This document shows positions 28,990 through 37,490 of a stretch of DNA of 64,000 nt, piece after piece. Location: assembly GCF_001995985.1 (NCBI RefSeq), contig NZ_MUFC01000005.1, positions 120,691-184,690 of the forward strand, given 5' to 3'. Under the pieces are notes generated by a model. It was given only the letters and a program-made list of their open reading frames with translations, made no database searches and had not been told where the DNA came from. Each line of letters opens with the position of its first letter. Positions within the stretch are counted from its first letter, which is position 1. A program made the position numbers and the translations under genes. This stretch comes from Salinivibrio sharmensis. GTDB lineage: Bacteria; Pseudomonadota; Gammaproteobacteria; Enterobacterales; Vibrionaceae.

Positions 28990-29024
28990 GTAAAGTGACG
29001 TTATGGGATGTAAAGATGGGTAAA
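28990..29024. promoter_or_regulatory. CpxR box between cpxP and cpxR
   Basis: GTAAA-GATGG-GTAAA at 29010-29024 is an exact match to the CpxR consensus GTAAA-N5-GTAAA. A further GTAAAG half-site at 28990 lies within a repeated TGGGATGTAAAG (28984-28995 and 29004-29015). The position allows CpxR to control both cpxP and its own operon. Confidence 0.85.
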
Positions 29025-29109
29025 GTCACGCATGTGTATGAGCCGCTATGATAGAAATACACCCTGTTGGGTGTCACAAACACGCCACCTTGGGAGTGAG
29101 TGTAAAAGC

Positions 29110-29805
29110 ATGTATCAGGTTTTAATCATCGATGATGACACAGCGTTAACGGACCTTCTAAGCGAACTGCTGTCCTTGGAGGGATTTTCGGTGTGCTGCG
29201 CGGATAACGGCCAAGTGGGTTTGGAGATGGCAAATGCGTCACCGCCCGATATTATTTTACTGGATGTGATGATGCCTGTGCTCAACGGGATGGAAACCTT
29301 GCGCCAGCTACGCGCGACCTCCAACGTGGCGATTTTGATGCTAACCGCGCGAGGTGAGGAAGTGGATCGTGTGATGGGGCTAGAATTAGGTGCGGACGAC
29401 TATTTGGCTAAACCCTTTAGTGATCGTGAACTGCTTGCCCGAATGCGAGCGATTTTACGCCGGACGCAGGGAGATGGCGCCGAACCGACGCAATCGGACG
29501 AGGAACCTGTCCTCGCGCATCATGACGTGCGGGTCTACCCACGCCGGCTGGAAACCCTTTGCCAGGACGCACCGGTGGATCTAACGGGGATGGAAACAGA
29601 AATGTTGGCATGCCTACTGCAACACCCTGGCGAAGTGGTGAGTAAAGCCCTGCTCAGCGAACAAGTTCTGGGCAAGCGCTTAATGCCGTTTGATAGAGCG
29701 GTAGATGTACATATCTCCAACTTACGCAAGAAGTTGCCAGAGCGCCTTGATGGTAAGCCAAGAATCAAGACCTTAAGAGGTAAGGGGTACCTATGGGTCG
29801 ATTAG
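29110..29805 (+). CDS. cpxR: envelope-stress response regulator CpxR (OmpR family)
   Basis: 231 residues from MYQVLIIDDDTALTDLL; an upstream in-frame ATG at 29032 is not family-like. The receiver domain (about 1-115) has the acidic pair after IIDDD, phospho-acceptor Asp52 in IILLDVMMP and the LAKPF lysine. The C-terminal winged-helix domain (about 130-231) ends TLRGKGYLWVD. With CpxA it answers misfolded periplasmic protein and envelope damage. It overlaps cpxA by 13 bases. Confidence 0.95.
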   Translation: MYQVLIIDDDTALTDLLSELLSLEGFSVCCADNGQVGLEMANASPPDIILLDVMMPVLNGMETLRQLRATSNVAILMLTARGEEVDRVMGLELGADDYLAKPFSDRELLARMRAILRRTQGDGAEPTQSDEEPVLAHHDVRVYPRRLETLCQDAPVDLTGMETEMLACLLQHPGEVVSKALLSEQVLGKRLMPFDRAVDVHISNLRKKLPERLDGKPRIKTLRGKGYLWVD

Positions 29806-31193
29806 CGACGTGGCGACAACGATCCGGGGCGCGTTGGGCGCGGGTGCCTTTTCTCGGCAGCTTATACGGTCGGGTTTTTATTATTTTCTGGCTTACTTTG
29901 CTGGCGGTATTAGCCGCGGTGATGTGGGCTCAGCGTGGTGACCCGCGTAGCCTGCATGCGATCCCATCCCCAGAAAAAGCGCGTATACAAGGTCAGATTG
30001 AGAAACTGATGGCCGTCGCGCAAGGTCGGGAGATACCGCTTTCCGTGTTGGTAGCACGGCAAAATCAACATCATGGACACCGTCGCACACCCTATAAGCT
30101 CTACTGGGTGCCTGACAGCGCACCACTCGACGCTCTTCCTCGCGAGTTACGCCACTTTATGTCACGCACTTCAGACTCCGCTACCCCCATGCAGCGGCTT
30201 TACCGAGGGACCATGCTCGCTGGGCCGTTTCCAGTTGTGACACCTGAAGGAGCAGGCCGTTTTTACCACGCCAGACGTTGGCAGCCTCGGCTACCCTTTG
30301 TCCTCAAAATACTGGAAAAGCCAGAGCACTTGCTGGTGGTAACCATGTTGGTGAGCACCCCTTTGCTGTTGTGGCTGGCGTATACCTTAACGCGCCCGGC
30401 CAGACGTTTTCAGGCGGCCAGCCGACGAGTGGCGCACGGTGAATTGGTGACCGATCCTCAGCTTGAGCGAGGTCCAAGGGAGTTTCGTGATGCAGGGCGG
30501 GGTTTTAACCAAATGGTCACTGCGCTTAATCAGATGGTGACGGGGCAACAACAGCTGGTCTCAGATATTTCTCATGAATTACGCTCGCCGCTCACGCGTT
30601 TGCAAATGGCGCGGGCCCTCGCTGCGCGTGAGCTGGGCGATAGCGAGGCGTTAGCGAGAATTGAACGCGAAGCGAGCCAACTTGAGGCGTTGATTAGCGA
30701 GTTACTCACTTTGTCACGCTTACAATCCCAAGGCCACCTGGAGCGAGAAAGGATCAGTGCTGATGCCTTGTGGCAAACAGTGGTAGAAGATGCCCAGTTT
30801 GAAGCCGGTCAACAAGATAAGCAAGTCACCAGTAATGTGATCCCCGATGCCATGCTGACCGCCAATGTGCGCCTGGCACGTAGTGCCTTAGATAACGTAT
30901 TACGCAACGCCATTCACTATGCAGACCAACAGGTTAGCATCACGGTTGAGCAAAAAGGGGCACAATTGTGCATTGTGGTCGAAGATGATGGGCCTGGGGT
31001 ACCAGAGACGATGTTAAAAGACATTTTCCGCCCGTTTTACCGAGTATCGGCCGCGCGCGATCGCCAAAGTGGTGGCTCAGGACTTGGGCTGGCGATTACT
31101 GCACAAGCGATTCAACAGCACGGTGGGCAGGTTAACGCGGCTAATCGCCCACAAGGTGGGCTGGCGGTGTGTTTATATTGGCCATGTGGTTAA
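29793..31193 (+). CDS. cpxA: envelope-stress sensor histidine kinase CpxA
   Basis: 466 residues. Two membrane segments (about 27-46 and 179-199) flank a periplasmic sensor domain, followed by a HAMP domain. The dimerisation domain has His261 in SDISHELRSPLTRLQ, and the kinase domain has NVLRNAIHYA, DDGPGV and GGSGLGLAI boxes. It phosphorylates CpxR. The start overlaps the cpxR end, so translation is coupled. Confidence 0.95.
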   Translation: MGRLATWRQRSGARWARVPFLGSLYGRVFIIFWLTLLAVLAAVMWAQRGDPRSLHAIPSPEKARIQGQIEKLMAVAQGREIPLSVLVARQNQHHGHRRTPYKLYWVPDSAPLDALPRELRHFMSRTSDSATPMQRLYRGTMLAGPFPVVTPEGAGRFYHARRWQPRLPFVLKILEKPEHLLVVTMLVSTPLLLWLAYTLTRPARRFQAASRRVAHGELVTDPQLERGPREFRDAGRGFNQMVTALNQMVTGQQQLVSDISHELRSPLTRLQMARALAARELGDSEALARIEREASQLEALISELLTLSRLQSQGHLERERISADALWQTVVEDAQFEAGQQDKQVTSNVIPDAMLTANVRLARSALDNVLRNAIHYADQQVSITVEQKGAQLCIVVEDDGPGVPETMLKDIFRPFYRVSAARDRQSGGSGLGLAITAQAIQQHGGQVNAANRPQGGLAVCLYWPCG

Positions 31194-31256
31194 TATTGCG
31201 CAATCTACCAGCGGTTGCGACAATACCTGCCTTGCTTACTTTGGTAATGAGCTCTC

Positions 31257-31721
31257 ATGTTTGATATCGCGCTCTATGAGCCTGAAATTGCACCGAATAC
31301 GGGCAATATTATTCGCCTGTGTGCCAACTGTGGCGCGCACTTACATCTGATTGAGCCGCTAGGCTTTGATCTTGACGAGAAGAAAGTCCGTCGCGCGGGA
31401 TTGGATTATCACGACCTTGCTCGCGTAACACGGCATAAAGATTATGCAGCCTTCGCGAAAGCAATGGCCGGCCGACGTGTTTTTGCGTGTACCACCAAAG
31501 CCACCCAGTTTCATACGGAGGCGACGTTTGCGGACGGTGATGTGTTGTTGTTTGGGCCAGAAACGCGCGGCTTGCCTGATGCGTTGATCCAAGCATTACC
31601 AGACGCGCAGCGGTTACGCATTCCCATGCAGCCAGAGGCGCGTAGCCTTAATCTGTCTAATGCCGTGGCCATTATTGGCTATGAAGCGTGGCGGCAATTA
31701 GGGTTTGCCGGTGCACAATAA
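31257..31721 (+). CDS. trmL: tRNA (cytidine/uridine-34-2'-O)-methyltransferase TrmL
   Basis: 154 residues starting [20 protein letters not shown], the SPOUT N-terminal motif. FGPETRGLP and [17 protein letters not shown] form the knotted S-adenosylmethionine site. TrmL methylates the wobble ribose of two tRNA-Leu species. It stands alone after cpxA and ends at a strong terminator facing tpiA. Confidence 0.95.
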   Translation: MFDIALYEPEIAPNTGNIIRLCANCGAHLHLIEPLGFDLDEKKVRRAGLDYHDLARVTRHKDYAAFAKAMAGRRVFACTTKATQFHTEATFADGDVLLFGPETRGLPDALIQALPDAQRLRIPMQPEARSLNLSNAVAIIGYEAWRQLGFAGAQ

Positions 31722-31748
31722 AAAACGTCCCCAGTCTGGGGACGTTTT
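31722..31748. terminator. bidirectional terminator between trmL and tpiA
   Basis: ACGTCCCCA, loop GTC, TGGGGACGT is flanked by A-run and T-run, directly after the trmL stop. It can end both converging transcripts. Confidence 0.9.
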
Positions 31749-31771
31749 GTTAGACGTTTAGCGTCAGTCGC

Positions 31772-32539
31772 TTATGCTTTTTTCGCGTCAGCTGCTGCTT
31801 TAGCGATAGCGGCAAAGCCCTCTGCGTCAAGTGCGGCACCACCAACGAGCGCGCCGTCGATGTCTGGCATTGCAAACAGCTCAGCCGCGTTGCCTGCTTT
31901 CACCGAGCCGCCGTATTGAATAACCACTTTGCTCGCCACGCCTTCACTGTAAGATGCAATGTGCTTGCGAATCTCGGCATGGATATCTTGCGCTTGCTGT
32001 GCGGTAGCCGCTTTACCGGTGCCGATTGCCCAGATTGGCTCGTAGGCGATCACGGCATCGTTCAAGGCTTCAACCCCTTGCGATTGGATCACAGCGTCAA
32101 GCTGACGTGCACATACCGCGAGGGTTTCGCCCGCTTCGTTTTGTGCTTCAGACTCACCGATACACAGCACAGGCGTTAGGCCGTTTTCTTTTAAGAAAGC
32201 AAACTTCTGCGCGACAAATTCGTCAGACTCTTGATGATATTCACGACGCTCTGAGTGGCCGATAATGATATGGGTCGCACCAAAGTCTTTCAGCATCTCT
32301 GCAGAGATATCACCGGTGAATGCGCCGCTGTTGTGTGTGTCGACGTTTTGCGCACCGAGTTTGATGGCGCTATCAGCCAGCAGTTGCTCGGCTTGAGCCA
32401 AATACATCACTGGTGGCGCGACGGCAACGTCTACGCCTTCAACACCTTTAAGTTCAGCGTTTAGGCCGTTAAGCAGTTCAGTGACCATGGCTTTGCTGCC
32501 ATTGAGTTTCCAGTTACCCATTACCAATGGACGGCGCAT
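31772..32539 (-). CDS. tpiA: triosephosphate isomerase
   Basis: 255 residues from [15 protein letters not shown], with GGAGG seven bases upstream; the open frame to 32575 is not family-like. A glycolytic TIM-barrel enzyme. Active residues lie in GNWKLNG (Lys), GHSERR (His) and [11 protein letters not shown] (Glu). It is divergent from the small isomerase gene over 264 bases. Confidence 0.98.
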   Translation of the reverse strand: MRRPLVMGNWKLNGSKAMVTELLNGLNAELKGVEGVDVAVAPPVMYLAQAEQLLADSAIKLGAQNVDTHNSGAFTGDISAEMLKDFGATHIIIGHSERREYHQESDEFVAQKFAFLKENGLTPVLCIGESEAQNEAGETLAVCARQLDAVIQSQGVEALNDAVIAYEPIWAIGTGKAATAQQAQDIHAEIRKHIASYSEGVASKVVIQYGGSVKAGNAAELFAMPDIDGALVGGAALDAEGFAAIAKAAADAKKA

Positions 32540-32803
32540 AGGAATTCCTCCGCGGTTTAGTTGATTTGAAGTCAAAAGATGTAAAGAAGGTAGTCTATTG
32601 TAGCGCGGCCTTCTCTGTTTAAAATCATAGTATGGCGAGAATGCTTTCGTTTTTACCCGTTTTAGGCCGAAAAGGGAACCTTAAGGTAGTAAATTTTCAT
32701 CATAATGACAGGCTGACATCGGCAAAATTGTGACAGTCGCGCTCGTGGTAAGGCAAGACTTTCGGCACTATGCGAATTGGCGTTTTTAATGGAGGGACGT
32801 TTT

Positions 32804-33166
32804 ATGCCCCATCTGGTGATGGAATACACAGACGCACTGGCCGAGCGCGTCAATATTGATCAACTGGTGGATGATCTTCATCGTGCCGCGATTGCTACTG
32901 ACAGCTTCGACCCCGAGGCCTTAAAATCACGTGCTGTGCCTTGTGGTGTGTGGCGGGTTGGTGCTCAGTCAGACCGCAGTGAATTTGTCCACGTTGAGTT
33001 TCGTTTGCTTGCCGGGCGCAGTGACACGCAAAAAGCGGCGATTAGTGACGCACTCACCGCACCGCTGCGCGAGCACGCCGGTCACGTGAGCAGTTTAACG
33101 GTAGAAGTACGCGACATGGACACCAACAGCTACCGTAAGTGGGTGGGCGACAAGCAAGCGATGTAA
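32804..33166 (+). CDS. 5-carboxymethyl-2-hydroxymuconate delta-isomerase-like protein
   Basis: 120 residues from MPHLVMEYTDALAERV; GGAGGG eight bases upstream sets the start. Pro2, the catalytic base in the tautomerase superfamily, follows the initiator methionine. In the homoprotocatechuate pathway the family isomerises CHM, but no other gene of that pathway is in the window. The true substrate is therefore uncertain. It converges on the DUF3135 gene with a 2-base gap. Confidence 0.82.
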   Translation: MPHLVMEYTDALAERVNIDQLVDDLHRAAIATDSFDPEALKSRAVPCGVWRVGAQSDRSEFVHVEFRLLAGRSDTQKAAISDALTAPLREHAGHVSSLTVEVRDMDTNSYRKWVGDKQAM

Positions 33167-33168
33167 AG

Positions 33169-33522
33169 CTAGCTTGGACGCTCGGGCGCATTGGCGGTCG
33201 CTTTTCTGGCGGCTTGGCCGACGCGAAAGTCCATAATGTCCGCTTGATGACTGCGCAACTCTTCCGGCGCCGTAAAGGCAGTGGCAAAGCGCGAGTATTG
33301 GCGGGTGAGAGCCTGAAACAACATCACGTTGACGTGTAAAGGGTTCTTGCCATGGTCAATCATTCGGTTGATATGGCTCAACATCGCGTGGAGCTGAGGT
33401 TGGGTGGCGTAAGATGCATTGGCGATGACATCTTCACTCATTGTTAGCCTCAGCTCTTCTAACGCACGAGGGTCAGACTCAGCCAGTGCCGCTAACTCAT
33501 CGAAAGAGGGTAGGGTTTTCAT
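33169..33522 (-). CDS. DUF3135-family protein
   Basis: 117 residues starting MKTLPSFDELAALAESDP, with AAGGAG before the start. I recognise the family as DUF3135, a small soluble helical protein of unknown function found near tpiA and fpr in vibrios. No membrane segment, signal peptide or catalytic motif is visible. Confidence 0.75.
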   Translation of the reverse strand: MKTLPSFDELAALAESDPRALEELRLTMSEDVIANASYATQPQLHAMLSHINRMIDHGKNPLHVNVMLFQALTRQYSRFATAFTAPEELRSHQADIMDFRVGQAARKATANAPERPS

Positions 33523-33716
33523 CGCGTACTCCTTACACGCCGCCGATCCGCTGATCGTGTTACCAAAGCGTTAATTTAACTATGAGCCGGGGGCTGGAGG
33601 GGATCAAATAAGCGATGTCTGGCTATGTTGACGGCCTGAATGGAGATGCAGACGGAGGCGGGGGCAATCGACTGAATCTGAATTGGTTTTTGTGGTTAAT
33701 TCTCGTCGATAAAAAT

Positions 33717-33753
33717 GCCCTGCTTTACCGTATGCGTGTCAGCAAAGCAGGGC
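33717..33753 (-). terminator. terminator of the regulator-fpr operon
   Basis: Perfect 10-bp arms GCCCTGCTTT (33717-33726) and AAAGCAGGGC (33744-33753) have a 17-base loop. On the minus strand ATTTTT follows. It lies 6 bases after the fpr stop. Confidence 0.8.
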
Positions 33754-33759
33754 TCGCGT

Positions 33760-34503
33760 TTACCAATAGTGCTCGGTGGTGACGTTGCCGGGTTTACGAC
33801 GCAGGTTTTTGCTCAGTCCTTTGCCTTCCAAGAGTGTTTTTACTTCTTTGACCATCGCCGGGTTACCACACAGCATCACTTGGCTGTGCTCAGGCGTGAG
33901 AGGGAGACCCACTACCCGTTCAAGCAGCCCGTCTTCGAGTGCGTGGGTGACACGTCCGGATAGGGCGCCAGCGGTCGGCTCGCGGCTGACGAAAGGTTGA
34001 ATCACTAACTGATCGGGGTATTGTTCTTGCAGCGCGTTAAGCCGCGCTTGGTAGGTTAAATCCGCCGCAAAGCGCACGGCATGCACCAGTATCACTTTTC
34101 GAAAGCGCGACCATACGTCTCCTTGTTCCATCAAAGAGATATAAGGACCGATTGCCGTTCCAGTGGCAAACATCCAAAGGTGTTGGCCTTGCGGCACCTC
34201 GTCAAGGGTGAAATAGCCAGCCGGATCTTGTGTGATCATCACGTTGTCACCTGGCTCGAGTGCATGGAGCCGGGGTGACATTAAACCGTCTGCGACACGC
34301 GTGGCATAAACTTCTAAATATTTACTGTGTGGAGGATTCACGAACGAGTAGGCGCGTTGGATCAACTTGCCATCGATCTCCATGCCCAATTTTGTGAATT
34401 GGCCTGCCTTAAACGGCTCGACAGGGGCGGATAACACCAGGCTGAAGAGATCCTTTGTCCAATGTTGGTTCTCCACTACCTCAGCCTTGATCCAAGTGGC
34501 CAT
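33760..34503 (-). CDS. fpr: ferredoxin/flavodoxin-NADP(+) reductase
   Basis: 247 residues with GAGGAGG before the start. The FAD motif RAYSFVNPP, the NADP-binding FATGTAIGPYISL segment and the C-terminal HYW are typical of bacterial subclass I reductases. Fpr passes electrons between NADPH and ferredoxin or flavodoxin, for example to support Fe-S enzymes and oxidative-stress defence. It starts 9 bases after the cysteine-rich regulator, so the two form an operon. Confidence 0.94.
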   Translation of the reverse strand: MATWIKAEVVENQHWTKDLFSLVLSAPVEPFKAGQFTKLGMEIDGKLIQRAYSFVNPPHSKYLEVYATRVADGLMSPRLHALEPGDNVMITQDPAGYFTLDEVPQGQHLWMFATGTAIGPYISLMEQGDVWSRFRKVILVHAVRFAADLTYQARLNALQEQYPDQLVIQPFVSREPTAGALSGRVTHALEDGLLERVVGLPLTPEHSQVMLCGNPAMVKEVKTLLEGKGLSKNLRRKPGNVTTEHYW

Positions 34504-34512
34504 ATTACCTCC

Positions 34513-35133
34513 TCACGTCTTTTCTCCAATACGGTATGTGCAGCGGCGCTGTCCTGAGACGATATGCTCTTCGCGTTCGACCCGGTAGGCGTCACCGAGT
34601 AGGTGGCGGAATAACTGGATTTCCGAGCGGCATAATGCCGGACAGGACTTCGCTGCATGACAGATAGGGCAGTGATGTTCAATCAGTATATAGTCGGTGC
34701 CGTCTTGATGAAGCTCGGCCATATATCCCTCGCTCTCTCTAAGATACGCCAAGGTTCGCAATTTAGCCTCTAAATTATCGCAATCTTTGAGCGCGTCTTG
34801 ATATTGAGCAAAGGTGGCGGCTTCACGTTGAGCAATGACTTTTGCAACACCTTGCTCGCCAAACACGTCTTGCACGGAATCGATAAGGGTAATCGATAAA
34901 TCATGGTGGCTGTCGGCAAACCGGCGGTGACCCTGGGCGGTGAGTGACCAGTGGCGTGACGGCCTACCCACTTTGGCGCGGATATCCTCAAAGTCGACCA
35001 AGCCATCGCGCTCTAAGCTTTGCAAATGTTGACGTACGCCCATGGTGGTCATGCCGAGCTGATCGGCCAGGGCTTTCGCACTTACGCTGCCTTCCCGTTT
35101 GATGGTGTGAAGAATGCGGTCAGTGGACTTCAT
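34513..35133 (-). CDS. SufR-like winged-helix regulator with C-terminal cysteine cluster
   Basis: 206 residues from MKSTDRILHTIKREG; the open frame to 35169 is not family-like. The N-terminal winged helix (about 5-65) has SAKALADQLGMTTMGVRQHLQ. The C-terminal part carries C155-x2-C158-x5-C164-x3-C168 plus C198, as in Fe-S-binding regulators of the SufR type. An iron-sulfur or redox sensor is therefore likely. It forms an operon with fpr. A 16-bp inverted repeat brackets the promoter region, suggesting autoregulation. The exact family is from memory; the Fe-S role is inference. Confidence 0.75.
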   Translation of the reverse strand: MKSTDRILHTIKREGSVSAKALADQLGMTTMGVRQHLQSLERDGLVDFEDIRAKVGRPSRHWSLTAQGHRRFADSHHDLSITLIDSVQDVFGEQGVAKVIAQREAATFAQYQDALKDCDNLEAKLRTLAYLRESEGYMAELHQDGTDYILIEHHCPICHAAKSCPALCRSEIQLFRHLLGDAYRVEREEHIVSGQRRCTYRIGEKT

Positions 35134-35136
35134 GAT

Positions 35137-35211
35137 TCGATTTCGATTACCCCAATCGTGTCGTCGCAAATAAATAAAGTAAACTATTTATAAAAGGGTA
35201 ATCGAAATCGA
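35137..35211. promoter_or_regulatory. 16-bp inverted repeat bracketing the SufR-like regulator promoter
   Basis: TCGATTTCGATTACCC (35137-35152) and GGGTAATCGAAATCGA (35196-35211) are perfect complements with 43 AT-rich bases between. The left arm begins 4 bases before the regulator start codon. The arms contain a repeated TCGATT. The spacer has no coding content and probably contains the promoter. The layout suggests two operators, one at the start codon and one near -60 to -75. Confidence 0.75.
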
Positions 35212-35252
35212 CGGGCTTGACCAGTCAAGGGCCGTATTCACGGCCACTAAGA

Positions 35253-36260
35253 CTACAAGATGTGCGGTTTGATTGCTGCATCCTTACGGCTTAAATAATG
35301 GGTCGAGCGGATCCGACGAATGGTGCGGCACTGTCCGCGCACCACCAAGGTTTCAGTGGTCGCCAAGTCACCTTGGCGGGTAATGCCGTCGAGTAGGTCG
35401 CCTTTGGTGATCCCGGTTGCCGCAAACACCACATTATCGCTGCTGGCCATCGCCGATAGCGGCAGCACTTGGTTCGCGGCAATGCCCATTTGCGCACATC
35501 GCGCGCTTTCTTGCTCACCGAGTAAGCGATTGTCTGGGGTATCTCCTTTAACTTGGTGGCGTGGCAGTAATCGGCCTTGCATATCGCCGCCCAGTGCACG
35601 GATAACCGCTGCAGAGACCACGCCTTCTGGCGCGCCACCAATGCCGACCATGACATCGACTTCGCTTTCAGGCATACAGGTGAGAATAGATGCCGCCACA
35701 TCTCCATCGGGGAAGGCAAAGACACGTATTCCTTGTGCCTGCATGGTAGCAATGATCTCATCATGGCGTGGTTTGGCCAAGGTGGCGACCACCAAGGTGT
35801 CGAGTGTTTTACCCAGCGCCACCGCAATGCGCTCAAGGTTATCGATTAAAGGTTTACTGAGGTCAATCGCGCCTTTGGCACCGGGGCCGACGACCAGTTT
35901 TTCCATGTACATATCAGGGGCTTTTAAAAAACTCCCTTTCTCTCCAGCGGCGAGGACTGCCAATGCGTTGGCTTGCCCCATGGCCGTCATTCGTGTGCCT
36001 TCTATCGGGTCAACGGCAATATCCACCGCATCGCCACCTAACCCGACGTGTTCGCCAATGTAGAGCATCGGGGCATCATCGATTTCACCTTCCCCTATCA
36101 CGATTTCACCGTCGATATCAGTGAGATTAAGCAAGGTGCGCATTACTTCAACAGCCGCGCCATCGGCGGCGTTCTTGTCTCCTCGTCCCAGCCATTTGTA
36201 CCCAGCCAATGCTGCGCCTTCGGTCACACGCGAGAAAGCCAATGCGAGATCACGTTTCAT
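35253..36260 (-). CDS. glpX: class II fructose-1,6-bisphosphatase
   Basis: 335 residues from MKRDLALAFSRVTEGAA, preceded by CCGGAG; the open frame to 36509 upstream is not family-like. GEGEIDDAPMLYIGE and VDPIEGTRMTAMGQ are the metal and substrate signatures of GlpX. It hydrolyses fructose 1,6-bisphosphate in gluconeogenesis. It is divergent from zapB over 291 bases. Confidence 0.95.
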   Translation of the reverse strand: MKRDLALAFSRVTEGAALAGYKWLGRGDKNAADGAAVEVMRTLLNLTDIDGEIVIGEGEIDDAPMLYIGEHVGLGGDAVDIAVDPIEGTRMTAMGQANALAVLAAGEKGSFLKAPDMYMEKLVVGPGAKGAIDLSKPLIDNLERIAVALGKTLDTLVVATLAKPRHDEIIATMQAQGIRVFAFPDGDVAASILTCMPESEVDVMVGIGGAPEGVVSAAVIRALGGDMQGRLLPRHQVKGDTPDNRLLGEQESARCAQMGIAANQVLPLSAMASSDNVVFAATGITKGDLLDGITRQGDLATTETLVVRGQCRTIRRIRSTHYLSRKDAAIKPHIL

Positions 36261-36551
36261 CTGTACTCCGGAAATATCAGCCACACGATTACAGGCCTTA
36301 GCCCAATTTGCGCGCAAGTCTACCAGAAAGAGAAAACGTTTGCGTTGGGTCTGGTCGGGTGTTTTTGCCGAATCTGAAACGGTGATGACAAAAGGCGCTG
36401 CATTTTTGCGCACTTGTACGCGGGCAGGTAGCGAGAACAGTGGCAGTCTGGTATCACCTGAGTACAATAAAGCCGGGGTGCACGTTCCGTTGCACGGGTT
36501 GCTGCGCATGATGCAGTAACGGGATCAATCGTCAGAAATAAGGTGGCCTTG

Positions 36552-36794
36552 ATGTCATTGGAAGTATTAGAACAACTCGAAGCTAAAGTACAAATGGCGG
36601 TGGATACCATTTCGCTGCTACAAATGGAAATCGAAGAACTGAAAGAAAAAAACGGGTCATTGGAGCAAGATGCGGGCGCGGAGAAAGAGCGCCGTGAACA
36701 GCTCGAGCAGGAAAATGCCAAGCTCCGCGAAGAGCAACAAGCATGGCAAGATCGTATCCGAAGCTTGTTAGGTAAGATTGAGAACGTTGAATAA
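36552..36794 (+). CDS. zapB: cell division protein ZapB
   Basis: 80 residues from [14 protein letters not shown], with AAGGTGG upstream; a GTG three codons earlier is possible. The protein is one long coiled coil ([13 protein letters not shown] and E/Q/R-rich heptads). ZapB links the Z ring, through ZapA, with the MatP-bound terminus. The glpX-zapB-rraA-menA order is conserved. Confidence 0.95.
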   Translation: MSLEVLEQLEAKVQMAVDTISLLQMEIEELKEKNGSLEQDAGAEKERREQLEQENAKLREEQQAWQDRIRSLLGKIENVE

Positions 36795-36796
36795 AC

Positions 36797-36824
36797 AAAA
36801 ACAGAGCCAATTGGCTCTGTTTTG
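36797..36824. terminator. bidirectional terminator between zapB and rraA
   Basis: AAAACAGAGCC, loop AATT, GGCTCTGTTTT: a perfect stem with A and T ends, placed between the converging zapB and rraA genes. Confidence 0.9.
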
Positions 36825-36844
36825 CGATGAGGCGAGGCGACGAA

Positions 36845-37363
36845 TCAGTTGTCGTCTTCCTCTTCATCGAGGTCGACGCCTTCCATTGCCAGCGCATCTG
36901 GTGAGAGGATCACGCCGGTGGTATCTGCATAAACATGATCGTCAGGCAAGAAGGTAACGCCGCCAAAGTTAACGGGTACGTCGGTTTCGCCCGTGCCTTG
37001 CTCATCAGCGCCAACAGGTATTGAGGCCAACGCGTGAATACCGATATCAATCTCATCGATGGTATCCACATCACGGACACAACCGTAAACAATGATGCCA
37101 GCCCAGTCGTTGTCAGCGGCAAGTTGTGCCATCTCGCCGTCAATAAGGGCGCGACGTAACGAACCGCCGCCGTCAATCAGCATAATTCGCTGCTCGCCAT
37201 CTTGCTCGGCCAGTTCACGAACTAAACCATTGTCCTCAAAGCATTTTACTGTGGTAATTTGGCCACCAAACGAGCTGCGGCCCCCATAAGAGCTAAACAT
37301 TGGCTCCACGACATCCACGTGTTCGGGGTACATGTCGCATAGTTCCGAGGTATTATATTCCAT
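36845..37363 (-). CDS. rraA: regulator of ribonuclease E activity A
   Basis: 172 residues starting [21 protein letters not shown]. RraA binds RNase E and inhibits it, altering mRNA decay; the fold resembles aldolases. [25 protein letters not shown] and IVYGCVRD are characteristic. The tail is acidic (EEEDDN). It lies downstream of menA in the same direction. Confidence 0.95.
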   Translation of the reverse strand: MEYNTSELCDMYPEHVDVVEPMFSSYGGRSSFGGQITTVKCFEDNGLVRELAEQDGEQRIMLIDGGGSLRRALIDGEMAQLAADNDWAGIIVYGCVRDVDTIDEIDIGIHALASIPVGADEQGTGETDVPVNFGGVTFLPDDHVYADTTGVILSPDALAMEGVDLDEEEDDN

Positions 37364-37474
37364 AGTCTAACTTCTTGTTGAGGCAGAAAAAGGCTGGCAA
37401 GCTAGCGTTGCCAACATGGCAAGTCCAAGTATAACGAGCCCATAAGGGTTTGCAATGTTAAAGCGGACAATCTG

Positions 37475-37490
37475 TGGTCTAATTAGACCA
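37475..37490. repeat. 16-bp perfect palindrome over the menA stop codon
   Basis: TGGTCTAATTAGACCA is a perfect palindrome that includes the menA stop (37483-37485). No T-run follows on the minus strand, so it is not a standard terminator. It could be a protein-binding site or a short mRNA hairpin. Confidence 0.6.

Noticed and set aside
35320-36063. 247-residue plus-strand open frame opposite glpX
   Set aside because: Antisense shadow of glpX with no family resemblance or ribosome site.
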